NCBI GenBank assembly: GCA_902769875.1
Contig: CACXQV010000026.1
Span: 1-32,151 of the forward strand
DNA: 32,151 bases
Source of the DNA: an uncultured Bacteroidia bacterium
GTDB lineage: Bacteria > Bacteroidota > Bacteroidia > Bacteroidales > F082
Direction: 5' to 3'
The notes beneath the pieces were generated by a model. The model saw nothing but the letters and a program-made list of their open reading frames with translations. It made no database searches and had not been told where the DNA came from. Shown in pieces: positions 1-8,389 of the stretch (position 1 is its first letter; each line of letters starts with the position of its first letter). Position numbers and translations under genes: made by a program.

Positions 1-80
1 GTAGAATAATGGTGATAGCGATTGGCCAACAGCTTGTCGAGGATGTAGTAGCGTGTTACGGCGTTTTTGTTTGCGGGCAT
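1..80 (-). CDS. Probable WYL-domain transcriptional regulator, N-terminus only (cut by window edge)
   Basis: Only the first 26 codons are in the window. They read MPANKNAVTRYYILDKLLAN and onward, with ATG at 80-78 on the minus strand. This opening resembles Bacteroidales helix-turn-helix/WYL regulators, in which a winged helix precedes a ligand-sensing WYL domain. The WYL domain itself lies outside the window, so the family call rests on the N-terminal resemblance alone. A -7 type box (TACCTTTG on the minus strand, 116-109) sits about 29 bases upstream of the start and supports it. Confidence 0.5.
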   Translation of the reverse strand, partial: MPANKNAVTRYYILDKLLANRYHHYS

Positions 81-108
81 AGTTTGTTTTTTGTGCTGCA
101 AAGGTATG

Positions 109-116
109 AATTATTT
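109..116 (-). promoter_or_regulatory. -7 promoter box of the WYL-type regulator
   Basis: TACCTTTG on the minus strand fits the Bacteroidetes TAnnTTTG element and lies about 29 bases before the ATG at 80. I see no clear TTTG at the -33 spacing. Confidence 0.45.
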
Positions 117-218
117 GCGAAACCTATTTTCGCGAGGAGATAAATTTGCCATTTCAGAAAAACATTACATTAGATAGGCAAATAGGTATTTATATCTTTA
201 TGAATAACAACCACTTAA

Positions 219-300
219 CACTTTTTCCTTAAAAATCACACCTAAAAAACACACTTTTTCCGAAAAACAACACCCCAAAAAACACACTTTTTCCGAAAAA
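219..300. repeat. Three direct repeats at exact 33-bp spacing, intergenic
   Basis: The core CACTTTTTCC occurs at 219-228, 252-261 and 285-294, exactly 33 bp apart. The second and third copies are identical over 24 bp (244-267 and 277-300) and include the near-palindrome TTTTTCCGAAAAA. The first copy is more diverged. They fill the gap between the ATPase stop (364) and the regulator start (80), an otherwise gene-free stretch. The 33-bp period matches the unrelated triple repeat in front of the ATPase. Their role is unknown; an operator for either flanking gene is possible. Confidence 0.7.
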
Positions 301-363
301 AACCTCCAAGTTTGTAACGTTTTGTGGGATTTTTTTTACAGAGAAAATTTCCTACATTCTTTT

Positions 364-1716
364 TCACAACAACCCAGTCATATACAACGGCAGATATACC
401 GTATCGTTCTCAACTTTGAGGTCGGAAGAATGCAGCACATAAGCCGTGGCCAATTGTTGGGCGTATTTCGTCCGAAATTTCTTCAAAGAAGACAAGGTGT
501 AGTTTTTGGTGGATTTCACTTCAACAGGAGAGATGTTGTGACGGCTTGACACAGTGGCTTTTCTGACAAGGAAATTGATTTCCATAGTGTCTTCAGCGTT
601 TACTTTGGAATAACTTGAGAAGAAATACAACTCATGTCCCGCCGCACGAAGCATCTGTGCGACAAGGTTTTCCACCAACATCCCTTTGTTGATCTCCAAC
701 TTGTCCAGCATAAGTTTCCGGTAGAGTTCTTCCGAAGCGATAGCATTTTCATCAAAAGCAAGGCCGATGAGCAACCCGGTGTCGCCCATATAGCATTTCA
801 TCGTTGAATCATCCATCTTGAGGCGCAGCCCCACAGAAGGCTCAGAGGCGCTGTAACATACATTCACTACCATAGAGTCCTCTAACCACAAGAAAGAGCT
901 TTCATACTCGCGGAAACGGGCCCGGCTTTTCAATGCCGACAACTTGAACTTCTTCTCATGTTTCTGCAACTGTCCCGGAATGGTATCGAAGATTTTAGCC
1001 ACCTTGCTTTCATATCCAGTGGCATATTTCCTTATGTCAGCACGATAGAGTTGGAGAATGTCGCGCTTCTCGCGGTCGGCTTTCTCGAAACTCTTAGTAT
1101 CCTTATAGGCTTGGACAGCTTGTGGCATACCTCCAACAATGATGTATTGTCTCAAGTAATCCATTGCCCTGCGGTGGAATGCCTGTCCCATAGGCTGTTG
1201 CTTCGCAAAACAATCACTAATATAGGGCATCAACATATCCTCACCCATCGCCCAAAGAAACTCTTCAAAGTCCATAGGAAACATCTTGACATGACGCTCC
1301 TCCGAAGGAATCAGTATGTCCTTGACGTTCTTGTTGATGCTGATAAGCGAACCTGTTTCAATATAGTCGTATCGTCCGTCTGCCACAAGATATTTGATGG
1401 CGGCACGGGCTTGGGGAAAGAATTGCACCTCGTCAAAGATAATGAGGGATTTGCGTTCATAAAGCCGAACACGATAATACAACGACAAATGAAAAAACAA
1501 GGCATCGAAATCCATTTTGTAGTTCTCGAAATAGCTCATCACTTCACTTTCGACATGGGCGAAGTCAATAAGGATATAAGAAGCATATTCGTTTCGAGCA
1601 AATTCCTCAACGATATAGCTTTTGCCCACACGTCGGGCACCATCAAGCATCAAAGCCTTTCTTCCTTGCTCTTCCTGCTTCCATTTCAGCAGGGTTTGAT
1701 ATATCTTCCGCTTCAT
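364..1716 (-). CDS. AAA-family ATPase with C-terminal DUF4143 domain
   Basis: This is a 450-aa protein of the large Bacteroidetes AAA_14/DUF4143 ATPase family, whose cellular role is poorly defined. The Walker A is GARRVGKS (residues 26-33) and the Walker B lies in SLIIFDEVQ. The C-terminal half carries the DUF4143-type ending EINFLVRK followed by SPVEVKS, which resembles a PD-(D/E)xK-like core, with N where relatives often have D. I start at ATG 1716. The frame stays open to 1839, but that extension would be translated from three 33-bp repeats, the promoter and the clpB terminator, giving repeated KSWNGV peptides. The promoter at 1747-1778 gives a 5' leader of about 24 bases to this ATG. The gene is a single transcription unit. 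Confidence 0.85.
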   Translation of the reverse strand: MKRKIYQTLLKWKQEEQGRKALMLDGARRVGKSYIVEEFARNEYASYILIDFAHVESEVMSYFENYKMDFDALFFHLSLYYRVRLYERKSLIIFDEVQFFPQARAAIKYLVADGRYDYIETGSLISINKNVKDILIPSEERHVKMFPMDFEEFLWAMGEDMLMPYISDCFAKQQPMGQAFHRRAMDYLRQYIIVGGMPQAVQAYKDTKSFEKADREKRDILQLYRADIRKYATGYESKVAKIFDTIPGQLQKHEKKFKLSALKSRARFREYESSFLWLEDSMVVNVCYSASEPSVGLRLKMDDSTMKCYMGDTGLLIGLAFDENAIASEELYRKLMLDKLEINKGMLVENLVAQMLRAAGHELYFFSSYSKVNAEDTMEINFLVRKATVSSRHNISPVEVKSTKNYTLSSLKKFRTKYAQQLATAYVLHSSDLKVENDTVYLPLYMTGLL

Positions 1717-1721
1717 AATTA

Positions 1722-1805
1722 CACCATTCCAAGATTTTTTACGCCGCAAAATTACACCATTCCAAGATTTTTTGCAAACAAATTTCGCACCATTCCAAGA
1801 TTTTT
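1722..1805 (-). repeat. Triple 19-bp direct repeat at 33-bp spacing over the ATPase promoter (candidate operators)
   Basis: CACCATTCCAAGATTTTTT (plus-strand reading) occurs at 1722-1740 and 1755-1773, and as an 18-bp match at 1788-1805, with exact 33-bp spacing. One copy covers the transcription start and leader region, one fills the spacer between the -7 and -33 boxes, and one lies upstream of -33. Three near-integral helical turns between copies would place bound proteins on one DNA face. This is the layout of a repressor or autoregulatory operator, but no binding protein is known to me. Confidence 0.75.
1747..1778 (-). promoter_or_regulatory. Promoter of the DUF4143 ATPase gene
   Basis: On the minus strand, TTTG (1778-1775), a 20-base spacer and TAATTTTG (1754-1747) match the Bacteroidetes -33/-7 promoter consensus. 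Transcription would start near 1740, about 24 bases before ATG 1716. Confidence 0.7.
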
Positions 1806-1820
1806 CACCAAAATCCATAC

Positions 1821-1860
1821 AAAAAAAGCCAAGAAGCACTCACGCACTCCTTGGCTTTTT
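1821..1860 (-). terminator. Rho-independent terminator after clpB
   Basis: Inverted repeat AAAAAGCCAAG / CTTGGCTTTTT around a 16-base loop, followed by a T run on the minus strand. It starts about 20 bases past the clpB stop. Flanking A and T runs could let it work in both directions. Confidence 0.8.
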
Positions 1861-1878
1861 GCTTAACTTGGCAAAGGC

Positions 1879-4467
1879 TTAATTCCTGAAAATCAGTCCT
1901 TCGCCATTCACATCCACGATGATGGTCTTCGTCTTATCGACCGATTCGGCCAAGATCATCTTCGAGAGCGAGTTGAGCAACTCACGCTGCATCATACGCT
2001 TCACAGGACGCGCACCGTACTGCGGGTTGTAGCTCTGCTGCGCGATGAAATCGACAGCGGCATCGGTGATGTCGATCTTGATGTCGTTGGCGGCCAGCAT
2101 CTTCTGCACGCTGCGGAACTGCATCCTCACGATGTCGGCTATCTGGTTTTCGTCCAAAGGCTTGAACATAATGATGTCATCGACACGGTTCAGGAACTCT
2201 GGCCGCATAAACTGCTTCAACTGCTCCATCACCTCATTGCGGGTCTTCTCGAAGACTTCCTCAGCGTTGGCGTCGGTCAAGCCGGCGAAGTTCTCTTGGA
2301 TGATGTTCGCGCCGATGTTGGAGGTCATAATGACGATGGTGTTCTTGAAATCGACGGTACGGCCTTTGTTGTCGGTCAAACGGCCATCGTCGAGCACCTG
2401 CAAGAGGATGTTGAACACATCGGGGTGTGCCTTCTCGATTTCGTCCAACAGGATGACGGAATAGGGCTTACGACGCACGGCTTCAGTCAGTTGTCCACTC
2501 TCTTCGTAGCCCACATATCCTGGAGGCGCTCCGATAAGCCTTGAAACCGTGTGACGCTCCTGATATTCAGACATATCGATACGCACCATCGCGTTCTCGT
2601 CGTCGAACAGGAACTCCGCCAAGGCCTTCGCCAGCTCGGTCTTACCCACGCCCGTGGTTCCCATAAAGATGAAGGAGCCGATAGGTCGTTTGGCATCCTG
2701 CAAGCCCGCACGACTACGTCGGATAGCATCGCTCACTGCCGTGATGGCCTCGTCCTGGCCTACCACGCGCTTGTGTAGTTCGTCTTCAAGGTGCAGGAGC
2801 TTCTCGCGCTCGCTCTGCATCATCTTATTGACTGGGATGCCTGTCCAACGCGACACGATTTCGGCCACGTCGTCGGAGCCGACTTCTTCGTCCACAAGCG
2901 GGTGGTCGCCTTGCGCTTCAAGCAGGTCGGCCTTGGCCTTCTCGATGGCGGCCTCCGCCTCGCGAATCTTGCCGTAACGCAACTCTGCCACACGGCCATA
3001 GTCGCCGTCGCGCTCGGCCACCTCGGCCTGATGCTTGTAGGTCTCGATGTTATTCTTCTCTTTCTGAATGAGTTCCACATAATGCCGCTCGGTCTCCCAC
3101 TTGGCTTTGATGGCGGTGCGCTTATCGTTGAGTTCGGCCAACTCCTTCCCTATCTCCTCCACCTTCTTGGTGTCGTTTTCGCGCTTGATGGCCTCACGCT
3201 CGATTTCCAGCTGGCGGATGGCGCGTTCCACGTCCTCAAGTTCCTCGGGCACCGAGTCGATTTGCAGACGCAGACGCGAGGCGGCCTCGTCGATCAGGTC
3301 GATGGCCTTGTCGGGCAGGAAACGGTCGCTGATGTAACGCACCGAGAGTTGCACGGCGGCGATGATGGCCTCGTCCAAGATACGGATGTGGTGGTGGGTT
3401 TCGTAACGCTCCTTCAAGCCACGGAGGATGCTGATGGCCGAAGCCTCGTCAGGCTCATCCACCATCACCTTCTGGAAACGACGTTCCAACGCCTTGTCTT
3501 TCTCGAAATACTGTTGGTATTCCTTCAAGGTGGTGGCACCGATGGCCCGCAACTCGCCACGGCTCAGGGCCGGCTTCAGGATGTTGGCCGCGTCCATCGC
3601 GCCTTCGCCGCCACCCGCACCGACCAAGGTGTGGATCTCGTCGATGAACAGGATGACTTCGCCGTCGCTGTCCACGACCTCCTTGACGACATTTTTCAGA
3701 CGTTCCTCAAACTCGCCCTTGTATTTCGCGCCGGCGAGCAAGGCACCCATATCCAACGAGAACACGGTCTTGCTCTTCAGGTTCTCCGGCACGTCGCGGT
3801 TGACGATACGCTGGGCCAAGCCCTCCACGATGGCGGTCTTACCCACGCCCGGCTCACCTATTAATATTGGGTTGTTCTTGGTGCGTCGGCTCAAGATTTG
3901 CAGCACACGACGGATTTCCTCGTCACGGCCAATCACGGGGTCGAGTTTGCCCTGTTGGGCGAGTTCGTTCAGGTTCTTGGCGAAACGGTTCAGGCTGTCG
4001 TAGTTCTGCTCGGCATCCTGCGAGTCCACCTTCTTGCCCTTGCGGAACTGCTTGATGGCGGTTTCGAGGTCGTTCTTGTTCACGCCTTGTTCCTTCATCA
4101 TCTGCGAGGCAAGGCTGTTGCTCTCGAAGATGGCCAACAGCAAATGCTCAATCGAGACGTATTCGTCGCCCATCTTCTTGGCTTGGGTCAGGGCGTCGTT
4201 GAAGATGCGGCTGACCTCCGAGGAATAATACAACTCCGTGCCGCTGCTGTGCGGTTGCGAGTTGATGGCTTGGTCGAGGGCATCGTTGAGCCGCGCCACA
4301 TTGACGCCCAACTTCTTCATCAGATTGGGCACCAAGTAATCGTCGGCGAGCAACGCGCCCTTCAGCAGGTGGATGGCCTCAACGGTCTGGCTCTGATGGC
4401 TTTGCGCTATCTCTTGGGCCTTCCCGATGGCTTCCTGCGCTTTGATTGTGAATTGGTTGATGTTCAT
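1879..4467 (-). CDS. clpB: ATP-dependent disaggregase ClpB (Hsp100)
   Basis: Complete 862-aa ClpB, the hexameric cytosolic chaperone that threads aggregated proteins together with DnaK/DnaJ/GrpE. The N-terminal Clp domain spans about residues 1-145. The first AAA+ module has Walker A GEPGVGKT (204-211) and Walker [10 protein letters not shown] (271-279). A long charged coiled-coil middle domain (about 405-520) is the ClpB hallmark that separates it from ClpA and ClpC. The second AAA+ module has Walker A GTTGVGKT (603-610) and the motif [11 protein letters not shown]. Length and domain order are normal. The ATG at 4467 matches the usual MNINQFT-type start. It is a monocistronic unit ending at the hairpin at 1821-1860. 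The upstream region lacks an obvious TAnnTTTG box but contains paired TGACAAANTGACA motifs. Confidence 0.98.
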   Translation of the reverse strand: MNINQFTIKAQEAIGKAQEIAQSHQSQTVEAIHLLKGALLADDYLVPNLMKKLGVNVARLNDALDQAINSQPHSSGTELYYSSEVSRIFNDALTQAKKMGDEYVSIEHLLLAIFESNSLASQMMKEQGVNKNDLETAIKQFRKGKKVDSQDAEQNYDSLNRFAKNLNELAQQGKLDPVIGRDEEIRRVLQILSRRTKNNPILIGEPGVGKTAIVEGLAQRIVNRDVPENLKSKTVFSLDMGALLAGAKYKGEFEERLKNVVKEVVDSDGEVILFIDEIHTLVGAGGGEGAMDAANILKPALSRGELRAIGATTLKEYQQYFEKDKALERRFQKVMVDEPDEASAISILRGLKERYETHHHIRILDEAIIAAVQLSVRYISDRFLPDKAIDLIDEAASRLRLQIDSVPEELEDVERAIRQLEIEREAIKRENDTKKVEEIGKELAELNDKRTAIKAKWETERHYVELIQKEKNNIETYKHQAEVAERDGDYGRVAELRYGKIREAEAAIEKAKADLLEAQGDHPLVDEEVGSDDVAEIVSRWTGIPVNKMMQSEREKLLHLEDELHKRVVGQDEAITAVSDAIRRSRAGLQDAKRPIGSFIFMGTTGVGKTELAKALAEFLFDDENAMVRIDMSEYQERHTVSRLIGAPPGYVGYEESGQLTEAVRRKPYSVILLDEIEKAHPDVFNILLQVLDDGRLTDNKGRTVDFKNTIVIMTSNIGANIIQENFAGLTDANAEEVFEKTRNEVMEQLKQFMRPEFLNRVDDIIMFKPLDENQIADIVRMQFRSVQKMLAANDIKIDITDAAVDFIAQQSYNPQYGARPVKRMMQRELLNSLSKMILAESVDKTKTIIVDVNGEGLIFRN

Positions 4468-4827
4468 AGCTTGTTTTCCTTTCTGTTTTTCGGCGGAGAG
4501 GACATCAAATATTCAGCCAACACGAACAGCCACCAATGCCCGTTTTTCTTAAAACACGAATTATCAGAAATTTACCACGAATTTTCATTAATTTGATATG
4601 ACAAATTGACATATAATCAATGAGTTAAGGATTGGTTTTTGTGACAAAGTGACAGAAAACCAATGGGATTGCATTGCTGCCCGGCTTGTTTTTCTCATCT
4701 TTTTATATCAATCTGACAATCAACAATAAATCCGACAGCAAACGACAATATTCGACTACAAACGTTTAATCAACGGGTAGGTCTTGACAGATGTCGTTTC
4801 TTTGCGGCATGTAAATCATGCGCAAAA
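4468..4827. other. Divergent intergenic region between clpB and the RhuM-like pseudogene
   Basis: About 360 bp without a gene. It holds the candidate regulatory motifs at 4599-4664 and a weak promoter-like stretch before 4828. I see no other structure in it. Confidence 0.6.
4599..4664. promoter_or_regulatory. Candidate clpB regulatory region: two TGACAAANTGACA motifs and a 9-bp inverted repeat
   Basis: TGACAAATTGACA (4599-4611) and TGACAAAGTGACA (4642-4654) are near-identical 13-mers 43 bp apart. The second is enclosed by a perfect 9-bp inverted repeat, ATTGGTTTT (4631-4639) and AAAACCAAT (4656-4664). They lie 130-200 bp upstream of the clpB start. A stress-responsive operator is plausible but unproven. 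Confidence 0.4.
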
Positions 4828-5425
4828 ATGGAAACCATGAAAGAAAACGAGATTGTTCTATATCAGCCAGACGAAACGGTCAGGCTGGAAGTCAGGATAG
4901 AAAATGAAACGGTGTGGCTTAACCAAGCGCAAATGGCTGTTCTTTTTGGGACCAAACGCCAAGCCATCACCAAGCACATCAAGAATACTTTCGACTGTGG
5001 CGAATTGCAAAAGGAAGCAACATGTTCCATTTTGGAACTAGTTCGATTGGAAGGGCCAAGTCCTTGACGCACGCCTGTTTGCAGAGAACTTGATAAAGAC
5101 AGCGCAGCAAGAAGTCATCCTCATCGACAATTACATCGACGCTTCTGACTTTGACATCCTTGAATGTCGAAACGCCAACGTGGAGGCGACCATTTTTGTG
5201 GAACGAATCACCCCTGTCCTGTTGGTATTGCAGTCCGATTGCCTCATGCAGACTGGCCGCAAAACCGAACTACGAGCCACACGCACACGAGTACACGACC
5301 GCTTCCTTATCATCGACAACCTGGTCTATCACATAGGCGCATCGCTCAAGGACCTGGGACGAAAACTTTTTGCCTTCAGCAAGATGGGATTGGACAAGAT
5401 GATGCTTATGGGACAAGTGATCTGA
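4828..5425 (+). pseudogene. Broken RhuM/ORF6N-type gene (internal deletion and frameshift)
   Basis: The first part (ATG 4828, or 4837) encodes about 75 residues typical of RhuM-family N-termini, with the helix-turn-helix-like stretch WLNQAQMAVLFGTKRQAIT. It reaches a stop at 5065-5067. In the next frame, from about 5045, the sequence continues as FDWKGQVLDARLFAENLIKT, then VILIDNYID and HDRFLIIDNLVYHIGASLKD. That ending resembles the C-terminal region of Bacteroidales ORF6N/RhuM-type DNA-binding proteins. The combined length is far below a full gene of about 300 residues, so the middle is missing and the join is out of frame. Such genes are often mobile or linked to restriction loci; this one is a remnant at the edge of the accessory region. 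Confidence 0.75.
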
Positions 5426-5750
5426 AAACGGCAATTGTGGCAGATTCCAGAATGTAAGTCATTCCTACACTGGCGTATGCGCTGCTGGACATCTGTAGTT
5501 GTTGCTTTTCGAGGCCATCCAATGTAATATGAAAGCCCGACACTGCGTATCGGGGTGTGATGGGCTCGCCCCTTCGGGGCTTTGGACTGCCGGAGAGTGC
5601 CTGCCGGGGTGCTGCCGTAGGTCGCGACCTGCGGTAAAGGAAGTTTAGCCCTTTCGGGGCTGGGCTGCCGCGACCTACATTTTCACAGAACGGCTACACC
5701 CGCACCACTTGCCGTCATAGCGGGTATAGACCTGCCATCTCTTCCGTTTT
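5426..5750. other. Gene-free stretch with palindromic repeats
   Basis: No coding sequence is supported here. The middle (5568-5661) holds three GC-rich palindromes, listed separately. The remainder shows nothing I can interpret, and I see no convincing terminator for the five-gene operon that ends at 5751. Confidence 0.6.
5568..5661. repeat. Cluster of GC-rich palindromes (REP-like)
   Basis: Three elements: GCCCCTTCGGGGC (5568-5580); CCGTAGGTCGCGACCTGCGG (5615-5634), with a perfect 12-bp palindromic centre; and AGCCCTTTCGGGGCT (5647-5661). Half of the second motif recurs as GCGACCTAC just after the third. They look like dispersed extragenic palindromes. A related GCCCCTTCAGGGC lies at 21414-21426. 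Confidence 0.6.
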
Positions 5751-8384
5751 TTATACATCAAACTCCAAATCCCTCAAATCATTTAACAACGCCGAAAAAT
5801 ACTCTTTTTTATTTCCATCTAAATCATAATAATTGTTTTTAGCATTTCTAAACCAATTATACAACTTTAAATCGGACGAAGGTTTTGGCAGGGAAAAAGT
5901 AGATTCAACAAATTCACGGAAATTTTTGCAATTTGTCAGAAACTCATATTCGATACCGTTTTGAGGCAAGTTTTCATACTTTTTAAATAGTTCTTTTAAT
6001 CTATCCATCTGAACTTGTTCATACGAATAAGATTGTTCATTAATTACTCTCCATAGCCAGCGGGCAATTGAGCTCTCTTCAACGCCGCCACTATTAAATG
6101 GAAATCTATTATAAGTGCTTATAAACATTTCCAATTGCTCAAGTCTTTCGTCAAATGTATATCTAGCAACATCTTCTGAAACCACAAAGTCTTCTTTATA
6201 TTTTTTGCTTGATAATCCATAGTAACCACCAATAAATAACACAAATTTTTCTTGTTCTACATACATATTAGAAACAATGCTTTTTTTATTTGTATTTGGA
6301 TAATAAACCAAAACCTGTTTCATTAAATCATCAATATGGACTGGATTGTCGTTTTCTGTCAAAATCTGTATTATTAACTCTCTAATGCTTCCATAATACA
6401 CATTTTTCCATTCAGCCAAACCATATATTGAAGTTTTACCAATGGCTTTAATCCTTTCTTCGTTCAAAACAAAACTTCTGATTTGATTTGGATGCTCGTA
6501 TTTTATATCAGGATACTTTTGTTTTAATTCATAAAACAATTCTTCTAAACTTAATGGAGATCCTTTTTGTCTTAGTATTTGAAATAATTCTTCCCTAAAA
6601 TTTATCCTAATCTGTGGAAAAGCAATATACCCGTCACTATCAATTTCTAATTTATACGCTCTTCGTATTATTTCCGTTAAAAGATGCTTGTATTCTTCTT
6701 TATCTTTATTTGGAATATCCGTCAAGAAGCCATCTACGCTAAAACTGTAATCTTCTGAATATCTTACAACCATCATTCTTTCAATTTGACGGCATATTGA
6801 CGATAATAATTTAGGAAAATCCAAACGCTTAGGGATAAGATAAATCCAGCCCTTAGTTTTTTTCAAGGAAAGAGGGAAAACATAAGAACAAATTGTCATA
6901 ACAGAATCAAAGCCAATATCAAGTTTCTCAGCAGTAACTATCTTTGAAATCGCCTCGCATCCCGGGTATAATATTACATTGTTTTCTAAATTGTATTTTT
7001 TCCATTCAGAAGACTCAATTAACCATTTAGATGGCCCTCTTGATGCAATCTGTCTAACACGTTCTCTCGAAAGTCCAAACAATTCTCCTATTTCTTCCAA
7101 TGTCTTTCTATGCCCATCATACAATCCATTCAACATGGCAAACACACAATCTTCTCTTTTGTCAGACGACGAAAAATATTGAATAAGTATGAAAAACATA
7201 GGATAATGACCGTATTCCAAATTGAAGTTATAAACAAACTCTCGCTGACTTTTTAGTAGGAACGGGAACTTTGTAGAAACATATTTTGAAATCAATTCAG
7301 AATCGTCACACGACAAATAACTGTAAAAGGCAGTTTTGAAATCTTTTAAAAAATTAAACAGTTCAATACAAGTAAGCCTCATCATTTGCCCTGGAAACAA
7401 TTCTTTTTCCAAATCTTTTTGAGAAGCATTAAAAAAAGTCAATGCCCTAATATAATTAGGCATTGCCTCTATTTGTGCCCGCCTTGCCCTCTTTGGCAAC
7501 TGTTTAATCCTATCTTCATAATCCGATTCAATAATTCTTCTTATTAATTCCGTTAATGCCTTGTCATTATTATTATCAATTTCAAGATTCTCATCAACAA
7601 GAGGCATTATTTTCTTATTAAGTATCAGTATTTTGCATTGTTCAATATCAGACAATCCAAGCATATCAATATTGTTGCAAATCAGAGTTAGTAATTGATA
7701 GCAATCTTTCCTTAATTTGTCGTTTTCTATCTTCAAAATATCCAAGACAAAACTATGAATTTCTTTACTAAACAAAGAGTAATATTTACTTGGTGTATCG
7801 CACAGCCTTTTGAATTGTTCTACATCTTCAGAGCCAATACTTGATAATATAATATTATAATTATCAGTCACAACTTTACTAATTTGCTCTGGAAGAGAAT
7901 TGAATAGCGTTTCTTGGTTTGAAATGCTTAACTTACTCTGAAAACAAACTTTTTTCAAAACGTCTTCCAATTCTTTAACCGTCTTTTTTCCGCAATTTCT
8001 CAAATCGAGCAAACTGTGCCCTTCTTTCACATACCGCGACAATTCACCAACTGTATTAATATCATTGTATATACAACAATTCAATGCTCTAACAGAAATC
8101 ACATCACGAAAATGCAACTCAGACAAAGCAAGTTCCTCAGCAAACTGAACATCTTTAATTGCATCATCAGTAGGATGTAAATTCTCAAACCTTAGCAATC
8201 TGTTTAATTCTTGAACTGACGTTTTTCCACATCCTTTCATTTTTATTATTGGTTGGTTATTGCTAAACATTATCAAATCACCAATGGAATTAATACCAGC
8301 CTTTACACAACAAATATAAGTCTTTTGGGATATTATTCCGTTATGACAAACCTCTTTTAGTTTTGTGTCGACATTAATTATCAT
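5751..8384 (-). CDS. Composite multi-helix-turn-helix protein (RpoA-CTD-like, sigma-4-like, HARE-like)
   Basis: An 877-aa protein, last gene of the five-gene operon, starting 5 bases after the radical-SAM gene. Two similar modules (about 16-66 and 94-145) contain GCGKTSVQEL and NCGKKTVKEL, resembling the helix-hairpin-helix of the RNA polymerase alpha C-terminal domain. Residues about 410-450 contain RKTLEEIGELFGLSRERVRQ, a very good sigma-70 region 4 helix-turn-helix. Two winged-helix segments follow (about 596-658, ending SIYGLAEW; about 665-725, ending GGYYGLSSKKY), resembling HARE-HTH domains of restriction systems and RpoE-delta. The C-terminus (about 743-870, with RWLWRV) resembles helicase-associated domains. 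I see no catalytic motif. It probably binds DNA or RNA polymerase as the system's recognition or regulatory subunit; that role is inferred. Base composition is clearly AT-richer than clpB. Confidence 0.7.
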   Translation of the reverse strand: MIINVDTKLKEVCHNGIISQKTYICCVKAGINSIGDLIMFSNNQPIIKMKGCGKTSVQELNRLLRFENLHPTDDAIKDVQFAEELALSELHFRDVISVRALNCCIYNDINTVGELSRYVKEGHSLLDLRNCGKKTVKELEDVLKKVCFQSKLSISNQETLFNSLPEQISKVVTDNYNIILSSIGSEDVEQFKRLCDTPSKYYSLFSKEIHSFVLDILKIENDKLRKDCYQLLTLICNNIDMLGLSDIEQCKILILNKKIMPLVDENLEIDNNNDKALTELIRRIIESDYEDRIKQLPKRARRAQIEAMPNYIRALTFFNASQKDLEKELFPGQMMRLTCIELFNFLKDFKTAFYSYLSCDDSELISKYVSTKFPFLLKSQREFVYNFNLEYGHYPMFFILIQYFSSSDKREDCVFAMLNGLYDGHRKTLEEIGELFGLSRERVRQIASRGPSKWLIESSEWKKYNLENNVILYPGCEAISKIVTAEKLDIGFDSVMTICSYVFPLSLKKTKGWIYLIPKRLDFPKLLSSICRQIERMMVVRYSEDYSFSVDGFLTDIPNKDKEEYKHLLTEIIRRAYKLEIDSDGYIAFPQIRINFREELFQILRQKGSPLSLEELFYELKQKYPDIKYEHPNQIRSFVLNEERIKAIGKTSIYGLAEWKNVYYGSIRELIIQILTENDNPVHIDDLMKQVLVYYPNTNKKSIVSNMYVEQEKFVLFIGGYYGLSSKKYKEDFVVSEDVARYTFDERLEQLEMFISTYNRFPFNSGGVEESSIARWLWRVINEQSYSYEQVQMDRLKELFKKYENLPQNGIEYEFLTNCKNFREFVESTFSLPKPSSDLKLYNWFRNAKNNYYDLDGNKKEYFSALLNDLRDLEFDV

Positions 8385-8389
8385 ACATT

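Noticed and set aside
1717-1839. N-terminal extension of the DUF4143 ATPase (KSWNGV repeats)
   Set aside because: It would be translated from the promoter, its direct repeats and the upstream terminator. ATG 1716 follows a well-placed promoter and gives the normal family start.
2791-3864. Long plus-strand open frame opposite clpB (and similar ones opposite yidC, gap and cas13b)
   Set aside because: These are antisense shadows of strongly coding GC-rich genes, with no recognisable domain or start signal.
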